A DNA stretch of 64,000 nt from Apteryx mantelli (lineage: Eukaryota > Chordata > Aves > Apterygiformes > Apterygidae), in assembly GCF_036417845.1 (NCBI RefSeq), contig NC_089980.1, positions 65,656,501-65,720,500 on the forward strand, written 5' to 3'. Both the position numbers and the translations under genes were made by a program. Positions 1-12,880 of the stretch are shown in pieces (the first letter of the stretch is position 1; each line of letters opens with the position of its first letter). The notes beneath the pieces are model-generated. The model searched no databases. It was not told where the DNA came from and worked only from the letters and a program-made list of their open reading frames with translations.

Positions 1-338
1 CGATAAAAGAGAAAAAAAAATTCCTCGTGTTGCAGGGAAGGCAAGTCAAATGATAAAGCTTTCCTGTATTAATTACTTTTCCCTCTCTTATTACTGTAGT
101 TCTCCTGATATTAAGCTGAACCTGTGTGCCAAACACTCTTTGTAAAGTCCGTGGCTTTTAAATGATTATGCAGCCCAGGAAAACCAAATCACACCCATCA
201 GGACTAGTCTGAGCAGTTTGAGAGTTCTGAGTTTTAATAATTGCTTTGTGTTTTGTTTTGTTTTTCTAAAGACTGTGCTCTGTGGTCTTATTTGAATTAT
301 AATTTTAGTTTATATTTTAATCTAAAAAAAGCCTTAAG

Positions 339-466
339 CTTCTCAGTATTTGAGCTTCCCGGCTGTGGTTGCAGTGACCTGTGGTATTCCCTGAGCAGGT
401 GGGGCGGTGCAGTAGACGAGCCATAACCTCTTACCATTTCCTGGCAAAGCGCAGTGCGCTAAGCAG
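339..466 (+). repeat. Dispersed repeat, copy 1 of a second pair (~130 bp)
   Basis: This copy resembles 1510-1641. Shared order: TTC-CAG-GT-TGA, TTCCC-GCTGTGGTT-CAGTGA, CTGTGG/CTCTGG, GGGCAG-type block, TGCAG-A, CTCTT-CC and CTG-CAAAG--CAGTGC. Same orientation, about 1.2 kb apart. It is diverged and the edges are uncertain. I cannot name the family. Confidence 0.5.
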
Positions 467-1236
467 AAGTTTGCTTGTTGACTCTTGGGAAGCACAAAAG
501 AAACCTGCTGCTGGAATCTGCTCTGCTCTGCTCAGGCTAATGATGTTAAGTATCTATCCATTGTACCATTGTAACTTGAGTAGCTATTTAACAATAGAAG
601 CAGCAAGCCACAAATATTACTGAATGTCTTTGTAACTGTAAACTTCTATCCATAACCCTCTATTACTACCCAGATAGCAATGACATCCTTAGTTCCCTGT
701 GCTCATTCATGAGCCTGGCTTTGAATGCAAACTGGGAGCATGATCAGAGGCATTAAATATTGCGTTATTCAAATAGGTCATCATCTCTAAGAGCAGCAAT
801 AGTGGTCGATTCACCAAGTCACAGCTGTGCAGCTGTACTGTATTATTTTTAGAATAAATAATACTTTTGGTCCAAGATACTTTTATCTTTAACTGACACC
901 CTCTGGGGAATCAAAACTGACAAGCAAGTTATGTAACAACTAACAAAGTTGCACTTTCTGTATATGAAATCAATATTTAAATAACTTATTTTTCTCCATT
1001 TGCTGTTCTTAAATGATGTAAGTAGCTGTAATATACCAGTACTCAATATGTCCTGCAGTTTGCTTCAACCCAAGAAAGCTGTGTACTGTAAAGAAAAAAA
1101 AATGAAAAAACAAAATATGAATGTGTAAAGATTATTGTGCTGTCTCATTTAGCAAAAAAATGGTTGACAAAAGGGTTTTCCTGTGTATCAAAACATGTCT
1201 ATAATTATATGTCATACTGTTCATAGATAAAAAGTA

Positions 1237-1242
1237 AATAAA
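1237..1242 (+). promoter_or_regulatory. Possible polyadenylation signal (AATAAA)
   Basis: AATAAA is followed by a T/G-rich stretch (TTTCCTTGGTCTCTCCC, then a T-rich run), and the preceding kilobase is AT-rich, 3'UTR-like text. In vertebrates the gene upstream of UST is usually SASH1 on the same strand, so the end of that gene could in principle lie here. I see no SASH1 coding sequence, and AATAAA is frequent by chance. Confidence 0.2.
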
Positions 1243-1509
1243 TTTCCTTGGTCTCTCCCTCTTTTTTCGTTTGTTTTTACTTTAGCTAAGAGATCTTCTG
1301 GTTAGTAGTGGAGTAGCAACGTCCAGATATTTAATTATTTTGCTTGTAACCCAGGCCACCTCTCTAGCATACCAAGCCTGTGGTTCCTCACCTTGTAAAC
1401 ATTCTCAACATAGACCTACAACAGGAGAAAAAGGAATAAAAACAGGTAAAAAGCCCTGATAATCAAGGGCTAGGAGCAGCCATCCAAATGTGGTTAGGAG
1501 GGATAGAGA

Positions 1510-1641
1510 CCTTCAGCAGTGTCTGAAATTCCCTGCTGTGGTTTCAGTGAACTCTGGAGTTTCATGGGCAGACATGGGCACTGCAGCATAACAGTGATAA
1601 TCCGCTGTTCCTCTTCCCTGTCAAAGTCAGTGCTCTGAACA
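1510..1641 (+). repeat. Dispersed repeat, copy 2 of the second pair (~130 bp)
   Basis: This copy contains GAAATTCCCTGCTGTGG, TTTCAGTGAACTCTGG, CATGGGCAGACATGGGCACT and CTGTCAAAGTCAGTGCTCT, matching the order of blocks in 339-466. It is probably an old interspersed element of unknown class. Confidence 0.5.
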
Positions 1642-4600
1642 ACCTTTGTTTTGCAATTGCTTAAGAAGATTTGGATCTTTGTCTTTTATATCCCATGAAC
1701 GTCCAGCTACTAGGTTTAGGATGTTGTGGGAGAGAAGTCTCTCAAGCTTTCCCTTTGGCACTTTCCCACTTTGCATGGAATAATTAAATATTGGTGAAAC
1801 CAAAGAAAGGGCACATGAACATAACTTTATGGTGTTGCAGTTACAGCTCTTGCCTGAAAGACGGGATTTCAAACCTGGTTTCCAAACTCAGCTCCACTTA
1901 CATATTCATGGACTTACAATTCATCGTTGGGGTGACACAGGCATCTCGAGAGGCTGCCTGTGACTCCTGAGAAGTTAGGTAATCCCTGCAGCCTATAATA
2001 AAGTGCCTGTGTCCACATGTTAGGGAGAAGGCAGCTGAAGACACAGCCTTTGCTTAGCACTTCCTTCTGGCTAACGTAAGCAACTTTTTGCTTAGTGTAT
2101 AGGTATGCGTGGGTCTAGTTAAGTTTACTGTGTAATTAATGGGTACGCTTAGCTCCCTTGCTGTCAAATCCACTAGGCAACAGCTCACCGTGCCTAAAAG
2201 TTAATCCTTTTATGGATCTAGCCCAAAGTGACCAGGGTGGACTGCACCTGAATTAGTCTTCATTAGCTGGAATCTTAAGTCTGGAAGTGAAGCAAGGAGA
2301 AAAAACAAACTAAAAATCCATCTCTTGGATTAGATCCAGACAGCTGAATCCTCAGTTCCCCTTCGGCAAACACTCTCATCAGAACTGTCCAACCTTGCAA
2401 CCCGTTCATGGGAATTAGGTAGCATGCAGTAAAAATGTCAAATGTGAACTTAAAATTTTTCTTCTCTATTTTTGTCTTTCAGTTCAGCTGAGGACCAGGC
2501 CACTGCTGTGCTTGTGCACCAGAGGGCACTGCTCTGCTAGCTAGAAAAGAGCATTCAAACAGCCTCTAGGGATTGCAGCTGGCTCAAATACAGGCCGTTT
2601 CCAAGAGTCTCTCAAGTAACAAAACAGAAATAAAAACAAAACAAATGCAGAACATGAAAAGCCAGAGCGCTTGCCATTTCTGCATCTGGAAGGAGTGTTG
2701 CTTCCCTTCCAAGGCTGCTACGGTCCAGGATTGCTTTGGGAGCAGCTGAAACACAAAGCCCCTATCTGTTGCTCTCAGCATTTTGCTGGTGCTGTTTGAT
2801 CCAAATATGGCTAACCACCATGGCCACTGCCCAAAACAAACAGAAAAAAACTCAAACACGTATATACCTATCCCTATATTCTAGAAGTTATCTCTCTACA
2901 ATGAAACGTTTGCATTGGAAAAAAGACATGGGAGAAGCACCTGTTAAAATTCCCCGTACCAATTCTTCTAAAAGGCAGTTTTATCCCTGAGCAGAAGGTT
3001 CACATGTAAGGCCATGGAGATTTAAGAGCTAGGAATGTAATGCTACATATATTCCACCAGACCTACCTCATGAGACTACTAAAGGTTAATCATTTAACAA
3101 TCAGGAAGCAATATAAAGTAAAAGTCTCATTAGATCTTAATGTTGCCTCTTTGTGTGTACCACAGTCTTTTTTTGCATGAATGCATATAACATTTTTTTT
3201 CCTTCATTCTGTAACTATTAATTTATGCTGAACTTATGCCTGCATGGTTCTGCTAACGTACGTAAGTATACCAGTAATGTTCAAGGCCTGATCCCATAGC
3301 TCTGATATCAGTGCAGTTCTGTCAATTCAATGAATTTGGGCCCGTCTCCCTGCAGAAGAGGAATTTTTACACACATACATGCAAGTGAGCTTACGATGTT
3401 CTTCTACAAAAAAAGTTCTTTCGAAACTTTTCAGGAAGTTTATGGAATTAATATTCTTCCAAAGAAGAATAGTCTTCCAAAGAATAGAATGAAGCCATAG
3501 GTCTTACTTCCAGGGAACTGTGATGCTCAGGCTGGACTGGTTCTGGGAATTCATGAGAACCCGAGGTGTCTAAGGTCAAGCAGAAAGACATCTAGTGGGA
3601 TTAGTTTCTTCTAAGATTAGACAGGCTTCAGTAGGAGGGAAGGATAAATTTGGATTACAGCTTTGCAATTCGAACAGCTTCACTGTTTATTGGATCCAGT
3701 CTTTTCACCTCTCCATATCTGATACAAGTCTTTCACAGGGTTGGAGAAGGAAGTTATAGTCCTGGCTTTTCCAAGACGGGTCTCATCCCAGGTAAGCAGA
3801 GTTTTTTTGCATGCCTGACAAGTTCGACACTCATTAGTTTGGCATATTTTATTCTGAAAGTCCCACAAGTTATATTTCTCCATTTAGCCACAAAAATCAA
3901 ATACAGCTGTGTGAGTTTCCTCAAACAATACCCTTATCTATGTCCGCAAACCCTGCCTTGATGGGACACATTTAAGAATGATATTATCATGCTGCTGCTA
4001 TTTCTTTCGCTGTTTGGCTCCAGTGACTTTTGTGATACTGAATGTATACTATCACCAGGAACTAAAAATGACCATCAAAAATTTTTTGTGTTTTACCAAA
4101 GCATGGGTAAGCTGTCTTCTAATACTAACATTCGCATTTAAAGTTCTGATTTAAGAGGCTCATTTTCAGTTATCCAAACAAAAAAAGCTACTCATGACCG
4201 TTTCGCTGTCTTGAAAGGTGAAAATTTATTGCCTTTCTTGTGAGTTCAATATTGATTTTAAAAAAGTGTGTGAACTCAACCACAAGGTAAGCCATTCCTG
4301 CAGAGTACTAACAGTGTTAAGGTAATCTTTCTTTCACGGTCATGTCTACATGCCAGAATCCCCACTGGAACTCACTTGGTACAAAGAGGTGAGGTTAGTT
4401 CATCTTTGAGGTCCATTCAAGTCTTAGCAATTTTATAGAGCTAAAAAAGAAAAGAATTGACAGTATTGTGGACTGTCTAATGTACCCTGAGCTGTGAATA
4501 AGTCTTTAAGTTACAGTGGCCATCCAAAAACAAGATTACTAATGCTGCCAAGCACTCCAAAACTATAAGCAAACACCATACACCTTTTTGTTTTCTTTTA

Positions 4601-5434
4601 GTGGCACTGAATTACCCACCATCCGCAGGAGATGCTACATTAGGAAAACCTTCTTTGATAATAATGATGAGCAGGACTACTTACATCCCACTGTAATGCA
4701 AAGTTCAGATTTCAGATAGTGCATTCCCTGTTGTACCCATTCACAGTGCTAAAAAACTGGTGGGGAGAAAGTCCTGAGAATCAAGTCTGGTGCTGAAAAA
4801 TTTATTTCCCTCCATTGCAGCATGGTCATTTTGGTGTTCCCATGCAATGACATTTCTTCAGGATTAAAATAAAAAAAAAATGTGCAAAGAGCTTTTTTTT
4901 TAGGAGACTTAGGTTGTCAATAGCACATCTAACAGGACATAAGCCTCAGTTAATGCCAAGTCAGAGTTTTACCTTGAAGCAGAATACAGTAGGGTTGGAA
5001 AGATATGGGTCTACTCCATATCCATTTGTTGTGGCATTTCCTAAAACACTGAACAGGATCCTTTTCAGATCTGGGTTTATAACACAGTTTGTATTTATAC
5101 CAGTTCATTGACTGATGGAAAACTTGTGTATTTTGGCCTGTGCAATGTTTCCAGTTCATTTTCTTAAATGAACCTGCAGGACGTATTTGTACCATTTGCC
5201 TTATTTCATGAAGTTCTTCCATCCCTAGCTCTACAACTTTAAAATATAAACATCATAGAACGTGCTTTGGATTTGGAGCAGGGCAGTTGCTGAGCAGCAG
5301 AAAAATGGTTAAGAGGAATTCAAACACACACTGAGTTCACTTTGGTGCTTGATAAAGTCATCTAATGAAATGAGATGAGAGATGAAAGGTGCTCTCACTT
5401 CATTAAGCCCCTTCCCTTTTAGAGAGAGTTTTTA

Positions 5435-5450
5435 CCCCCCTCCCCCCCCC
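5435..5450 (+). repeat. Poly-C tract C6-T-C9
   Basis: An unusual cytosine run of 15 C with one T, within otherwise AT-rich DNA. On the minus strand it is a G tract. Confidence 0.95.
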
Positions 5451-8263
5451 GAAGGGCTGGATTTGGCACATTCTTTGGGTACAATTGCTGCCTTCTGAGT
5501 TTCTTCATCTCCAACCTGATGACAAAACTGGAGAGGGTTTGAGGCTGCTTTGTAATACATATGCAAGCATGGGTCAAATTTTGTCTTCTGGCACATAGTA
5601 AAAGCCTGTGAAACAAGTCCAGTGTGCCAAAATACTTCGATTGGTTTTCTTTTGTGTGTATTTTAGTAATTTGGTCAGTTGTGTCTTGCTTCAGGAATAC
5701 AGGAAGCTTTACTTGATTCTATGAGGATTCATGCAAATTAACTTAAAAGCAATGCCACAAGCTCCCGTGTAATATTTGTTGGCATGTAGATTCACCACCC
5801 CTGGAGCAGATAAGAGTGTCTGCAACGTATAGTGTTTCAACCTTGCAGGCAGAGCTTCCCAACCACAGACATTTCATAGCAAGATCAAAACAAATGCATT
5901 TGTCTGTGCTTGTCTGCATAGATAATAGCCCAAGATTCAGTCTCTTGCTCCTCTCAGCTTTGCAAGCACAACTTATTGTCATATTAGTTGTTCTGTGTGT
6001 GAGAAGGTCAAAGCCAAGGCTTTGTCAAGGTTTTGTTCTCTGGCTGATCACTCGGTGCTCACTTGAGTATGTGCAAGAACAAAAACAGCTCTGTGATCCC
6101 TGGTACAAGTAGCACTGCAGCTGTAAAACATCGCAGGGAAACTGCAGCTAATATGACACTGATTTGGTGCATATGTGGCTCATGATACCGTATCAGCTCC
6201 TCACAAAAAATCTCACATTCAAATGGGAAACAGAGGTGTGAAAACAAACCAGCCAGAGGCTTCCAAGGTGATATCTATTTCTGCTCGTTTTTCTAGATGC
6301 ATCTGCTTTTCTGAGCATTTTGATCTGGTTCTATGAAGTGAAGATATTACATGGAAAAGAGAAATTCAACTGAATCAGGTAAGAGAGAGAAGCATGCAGA
6401 GCAGATGCAGTCTTTGATTCCGAGTGATGCTGCTTTTACTGAGAGCATTTGGTCCTGAGGCCAAACAAACAAAAGGCCCAGGAAAGTGGAAGGGTACAGC
6501 GAATAACAGCAAGATTCCACAGTCACTATCTTCTTGATACAAATGAAGTAAATGCAGATAAATCCTATTTATAGCAAAGTGAAAAAAGCTGTCAGATTTC
6601 ACCCTGAGGCTCATGTGAGATTTACACAGGGCTAGGGTGAGAAACACTTGCTTTCTATTATCTGATTTTCTTCTTTCTCCTGTATCTTTTCTAGTAGTGT
6701 TCCTTATCTCTGTTCAGCCCTGCCTGTGCTATGGGAGCAACGTTTATGGGCTGTGCTTCTATTTTTCCTTCGTGCTATCGTCAGCTGCACCTGATTCACA
6801 CAACCATGACTCTCACTCTGAGCAACCCAAGTGTAAAGCAGACTAAAGAATATTTGCCATTTGTTACTCTAGCCACTTTAGGAACACACCAGAAAGCAAA
6901 AAGGATCAACAAGCTCGTGGAATAGCTGAGGTGGTAATCAGGATTATTGGAAGAGAAAGGAGGGGAAGAAGGAAGGAAGGGGTAGATGAAGAAACTAATC
7001 AAAAGCTGATGAATGTCATAAAAACAAGAGCAGCTTTTCTGTCTTCTGGGAACATGGAGGTTCCATGGTCTAGAAGGTACATCTGTGGTATATTAGGCAG
7101 GTCTGTACCATGGATTTAAGGAAACAGTTTAATCAGTCATTTTTCAAAGAGAATCTATTTAAAAATATAGAAAGAAGTTAAGAAAAAAAAAGTTGTATTT
7201 TATTTATAAACTGCAACTTCCTACAGTAGGAACTCCTTGCTGTTATTGCCCAAAGGAGGCATCTCATTGCTCAGGCCAATTACTACTGAACAAGACAAGA
7301 TATTAGTGGTCTTGTTTTTCCAGAAGTGATGAAAACTCACAACTACTTTTCGCTTGCTTCAGTGGAATTTATAGATCCACAGCACTTCTGAAAAATAGAA
7401 GGTGATTCTGTTGGCAAATTCTGGTGGCAGAATAAGCCAAATTACACCAAACAACGGAAGATGTGTCTTTTGCAATTATTAACTATTTATATTACAGATT
7501 TGGGTTCTGCAGTTGAGTGTGTTAGCTGGAGCTTAGTTTGCTGTATTTATAATACTGAGAGGTGCATGCCAAATTCTGGTAGAATCCATCAGATCTGAAG
7601 TCTTGTTTAATTAGCTTTAATTGAAAATAATTCTACAGCATTTTTCTCTCCATCAGTCTAAATTCATTGTCCGTGTTTGATGGAGAGACAGAGACTACTG
7701 CTAGAAGTATTGGAGTGTACTGTATAAGAGAACAACAGAACTTGCTCAACTCTTACCAGGGAGTTGTGTTCTCTCTCTTTATGTTCTGAGCATGCTGACT
7801 CTAATTCTGAATCACAGCGATTTCCAGTTCATCCCTTCTCATACATAGCAATGGGAATATAAAATAGATTGTTAGTTTTTCCAAACATATAGTTTCTGCT
7901 CAGTAAGTTGACTTATAAGGAGAGTAGCAGATGCTGTCACCATTGTGCAAACTACCTCTAAGATCCAAGGGTATTAAAAAAAAAGGAAAAAAAAAAGCAA
8001 ACCTTAAACTCTTAAGATTGCACCCGCTTTACAGATCTGATTTTTTTCTTTCTATTACAAATGTTTTAATCACAAGTGTACATTATTCTTAAACTAGTGG
8101 TACTCTTAAAATCAGCAACCCTACGCTTGTTGTTAATGAGCCTTTTAGCCAATAAACAGTATGAATATCTCTGAACCACATTCACACAGAAAGAGTGTCA
8201 CTTGGTGCCAGTTATCTGCATGCTATGCAAACCTGAAGTTTGCTTCTAGCTCCTCTTAGATCC

Positions 8264-8308
8264 AAACTGGAATACAAACAATAGCTGTTATTGTATGTAT
8301 TCCAGTTT
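8264..8308. repeat. Inverted repeat, 20-bp arms around a 5-nt loop
   Basis: The left arm 8264-8283 (AAACTGGAATACAAACAATA) and right arm 8289-8308 are complementary at 19 of 20 positions around GCTGT. A further partial copy of the arm (TTATTGTATTCCAATATA) follows directly. It could be a hairpin RNA, a small palindromic transposon remnant or chance in AT-rich DNA. Confidence 0.8.
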
Positions 8309-11300
8309 TATTGTATTCCAATATAACAAATAAATAATGATGTTTGTCAAGGCTCTGAAAATGTAAACTGCTCTGCAAGTGCTGCTGCTATATGTCTCTG
8401 CTATGAAAGTGTCAAGTATTTGACAAAAGGCCCTTTTTGCCTCCATTGATCCATATTTTTAGAAAATGCATAACTTCTAATCAAATGTATAAATGAAACA
8501 ATGAAGAAAGCCTACAAGCACTTAGAGATAGGCAAGATTATTTAATGTTAGCAAAATACACTTGAATTTCTGTTGACGTTTACAGACACATTTGCTGCAA
8601 TTTTTTTGCATGCATACTGAAAAACAATATGGAGCTGATCTGGTATACACTGTGTGTCTTTGTCATTTGCCTAACACTAGCCAGGTGTTGGCAAGAAATA
8701 CAGTTTATCTGTAGCAGATCGAGTGGTGTGCTGATTTCAGTGGAAACAAGGATTTAGCTCTTGAGAACATTCTGATAAAAAACAGAAAATATGTTTCCTT
8801 CTCCCTCCCTCAAACAGAGAAGCTATCAGATCCCTGGGCACAGAATTTGTACAGAAGAGTGAAGAGAACTACTGTTCTTGGAGGTTGTGGCATTTCTTAT
8901 AAATGATCTGCTCCATTTCTCACCCAAGATAAAGAAACTTTGAAAAGGAGGTTATCTCGGAAGAAAAAGGGGAACTAACTCCTGCAAACAAGCCATCAAG
9001 TAAAAGGGAAGTTGTAAACACACAATATTCTTGTGAAGTCTATCTTATCAGAATATATATTAATCTTCATCATACTAAGACTTTTTGCTGCCAAACTAGG
9101 GTATAAACTAATGGTATATTTTGTTAACTCTTTGTCACAAAAATAGGATTTGAAGCAGAGGAGATAACACGTTAGGAATTACATTTCCTCACTCCATAGT
9201 TGACTTCTTAACAATAGATGATTTTAAGACTTTAGCAGTAGAGGAAGGGCAGAGACCTGACTGATCACCCGGGGAGATTTTGACTTTAGACACACGTCCA
9301 AGCAAAGAGAGTAACTCCAGCAGTCCTTGTGCTTCAGAGACATCCTTTGTGTCATGCCGCCCTCACTGCCTTCCCTTCGCTTTGCAGCTAAATGACTTGT
9401 TAGTTGGTTTTCACAGAAGTAACCTGCCTACCTCTCTGAGGTGACTGAGCCATGCTATGGCTCTTGCTGCCCGTGCAGCCCTGGACTGGGATATAAAGGT
9501 GGGATAAGGAGGAGCCCCTCAGCCATTTCCGTGTTGTGCAGTCCACGGCCAGTGGCAACCCCCCTGAACTCCCCTCCAGCACCACTAAACCACATCTCCC
9601 CGTCTCCTTGCTCCAGAGGAAACTACTATCGGGTGGCCAACAACAGCCTCAAAGTTAGCCAATGGCTAACACCAGCCTCAGACTCAGCCAAAGGCTCTGC
9701 TGGTCTAGGCAGGTGGTAAAGACACTACGTGAATACGTAGGCTACCAACGGAGACAGGATCCCTGCCAGAGCTGAGGTGTTTTGGGGGGTTGGTCAGACA
9801 TTAATAACACCAGAAAGAGTCCTAGAGAAATGTATATAAGCAGCAGGCATGCAGACACATATAATGAGCTACAAGCAATAGATGTACAGCTACGTCTGGA
9901 AAGATCAAACAGAAGGAAGAATATTTGGGGAGTTCTGTGCCCCCCTTTTTTTTTTAAACACAAGAAGTACATTTACACCACTTTAAGAGCAAGTAAATTT
10001 CCAAACAAGCAACATGCATTAAACAGACAATGAAATTTAAGTTTTTACCTACAAAGGCTTTTAAAAATGCGAGTTCAAGAGACTGTCATCATGAAAATAA
10101 CCAACATCCTTTAAAGCCAGAAAAATCTTCAAATTTGTTGAAAACTGCTGCCATTTCCCCACACTTTTCTCTAGGCTTATTTGTTCTGGAGTTGTCTCAT
10201 GTTGGCCAGCAATATAATAAAACATTAGTTGATTCATTTGGATAATGTTCTTAGTCTGAAATTGGGCTTCTTACAACGTATAACTAAAGCCCCTATGGGC
10301 TTGTATACAGAGAAGTTTCTTCACATGGCTGTTTTATTAGCCAAGTACTGGATTGCCATCTACTGGAGATTAAAGAAATAAAATCCAATAAACAGATATT
10401 ACATATTAAGGAAACTATGTTCCCTGTGTGTTTTTCTTTTTAACTTTCTCTGCTTCTATACAATAACCCAAGTCTGGGATGGCCTATAAAATTGTCTCTG
10501 TTGTGGAAACAACTGCTGTTCTTCATTATCTTTAAAGTTTTCCCCACAAGCTAGACCACATAAATATTACTTTAAGAGAGAGGCACTTCTTCAAGTATAA
10601 GAAATGTTTCTTCAGATGAACATCTACAGTCCCTTTAGAGCTGGAATTACAAGATAAGTAGGCAGAAAAATTGTTGGTAAGGATTAAAACTTTCTGAAGT
10701 CCTGAACTTCTCTGTTTGCGTGACCTTTGTGGTCTAGCTAACAGTTGTAAGAATGATTTCTGGATAGTTAAATAGTATACTACTGAGAGATAAAGTTACT
10801 ACTAGCAGAATTTATGCCAAAGACAAATTAAAACCAAATATCCAAAGTTTTCTCCCTCTATCTCTTTCTGCCTGTGTAATGATACTATGTAGTTAAGCCT
10901 ATTAACATATAGTAAATTTTGTTGCCAATGACTGTAAAGTCAAATGTTTTTAGACAATAGGAATACAAGAATTATAGTTGGTTGTACGGCCTCAGTTTTC
11001 TCTACCATGTACTCTACAACTGTTTATCTAATCATATCACATGCTATTAAAAAAAAAAAGAAGGATTTCTGTAGGACTGTTGATGACTTTACTGTCTGAG
11101 GACAGGTACCAAATGAGGCAGGGATGTGCAGGAACAGAAAGAATGGTTTCATGGCTGTGTCATTTGAGGCTGGTTTGAGTCGTGCATGTAACAGAAAATA
11201 TGAAAAAAATAGGTACTTTCTTTAAAAAGTAAATATTGACAAATGAACATCATTGAAAGGTTGATTCTGTGCTCCAGCAACTGCAGCTCTTCTGACTTTC

Positions 11301-12639
11301 TCCCACACCTGCCTGCATTCTCCCTGCATTTCTTTAAGACTGTTCTCCACCAGTCCTGTATTTCAACTCCCCTCTTTGCTCCTTGTCACCTCACCTTGCT
11401 TAGCTTGTCATTATATCAACTATTGGGGTGCTTGTTCCAGCCTATTCCTCTCTGTTGAATACCACAGCCATCCTTATTCAGGACAACTTATTTACTCATT
11501 GCTGCCCAGACTCAACAGGACCAGCACGAGAGAGGCATTTTGGGGAACATCCCATTTAGATCCTCTAGCATTAACTCAGGGCCTGCTGAGCAGCTTCATT
11601 GTGCACAGCGACTGCAGCCAGCATTAACACTTGCTTTATGCTGGACCATTATTTAATGGTGGGGGAAGAAAAAAAACCCAAAACTTTTCATCTTTTAACT
11701 GTTACATTTGAGTAAGTAAAAAGAAAAAAAATCACATAGCTGATATGAGACCCAGACTTCACCAACATCCATGATCCTAAAGCAATGAAGTGGTAGTGCC
11801 TGACAGCGAAAGAAGAATATTTGGGGATTTATTTTTATTTTATCTTTTTCCTTAATTTGTTTTTTACTTAAATAATTAAACTGTTTTTCTTAGGGAAGAA
11901 AATAAATCAGTCTGCAGCAAATGCATAACCACAGGAGTCTAGCCTCCCAGTGCTGAACATTATATTCATTATAATAATATTTGTAATATTAATTTAGATT
12001 CCCTTTCAGAAGATATAAGTTTCTGTTAACCCTGAAAACAAGCCAAATTTGTTTTATTCTCTGTCTCCTATAGGACATGCTCTACCTCTCTGAAAAGAAT
12101 CTACCATGCCATGCAACTCTGATCATGTTCTACTTCGTAGCAACCCTCAAGGCAGAGGCAAATCTCAGTCCTAAGTGATGTATGACTAGGAGGAAAACAA
12201 AATCCCTTTGCTGCTGGTACAGTCCTCCTCCAGGCTCCAAAGTGAGGAAAACCTCCTATTAGTACAATTTTCTGTGCAGCACTTTGGCTATTTTTCCATT
12301 TTGATGAGCATATATTTCTTGAAAACAAAGAGAAGAAGCCAAACAAGGTGGAGATCTGGGAAAGTTTCCAAGCAGAGCTCTGAGAGATGACGTGCAAGAC
12401 AAAGAAACTTTAGTAATAATATTGTATCTTTTCTCCCATAAATTTTCTGTGTGGCATCACAAGAAAAAAGCTCTGTCATTCATTGTCATCTAAAAATATT
12501 TCACATAGCTCTATGCCACGCTCTTTTATTAACATCACGTAGTCCCTGCAAGAATCACTATTACATGTTAGCCAACCTGGAGTCTTTTTTTAGAGCTTTC
12601 TGACATCCAGCTTGTTAGCTAAGCAAGGGATAGGAGAGT

Positions 12640-12880
12640 CTTTCCTTGTCGAGGGCTGAGGAGGGTCTTCAGCCAGCTCTGCCGGCCCATTTGTTAACAC
12701 ACGTTTTACCACATTTGCCACGCACAGCCCGCTCGCCCCAGCATTGCTGGGAGGGCTGTGTGTCACATCCCGTGGCATTCCCGCCTGCACTGCACCATGG
12801 GACGCTGCCGGTGGAGAAAGGATGGGAGCCCAGGGGAGCCGCAGGTGCTCGCGGCTGGGCCACAGCCACATGAGGAGCCG
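12640..12880. other. Small GC-rich, CpG-containing pocket
   Basis: About 240 bases with several CpGs (for example GCCGGCCC, CCCGCTCGCCCC, GCCGGTGG, GCTCGCGGCTGG) stand out from AT-rich flanks. Frames on both strands stay open only because stop codons are scarce in GC-rich text. No protein family is recognised. Candidate explanations are a distal regulatory element or a non-coding exon. Confidence 0.45.

Larger units (their letters stand above)
1..12600. other. Intergenic, AT-rich; no gene recognised
   Basis: This stretch holds the diverged repeat pair near 0.34 and 1.51 kb, a poly-C tract at 5.43 kb, an inverted repeat at 8.26 kb and a possible AATAAA site at 1.24 kb. Possible decayed interspersed repeat text lies around 3,281-3,352 (GGCCTGATCC, then TCAATTCAATGAATTTGGGCCC). 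Open frames are all short and have no recognisable domains or conserved splice context. It is probably 5' intergenic DNA of UST. Confidence 0.75.

Noticed and set aside
1-1300. End of the upstream neighbour gene (SASH1 expected by vertebrate gene order)
   Set aside because: Only an AATAAA with T/G-rich downstream text is visible. No coding or otherwise recognisable SASH1 sequence is present, so the gene is not annotated.
3650-3690. GTTCGAATT on the minus strand, resembling a tRNA B box
   Set aside because: The flanking bases do not form a T stem or an acceptor stem, and no A box lies at the right distance.
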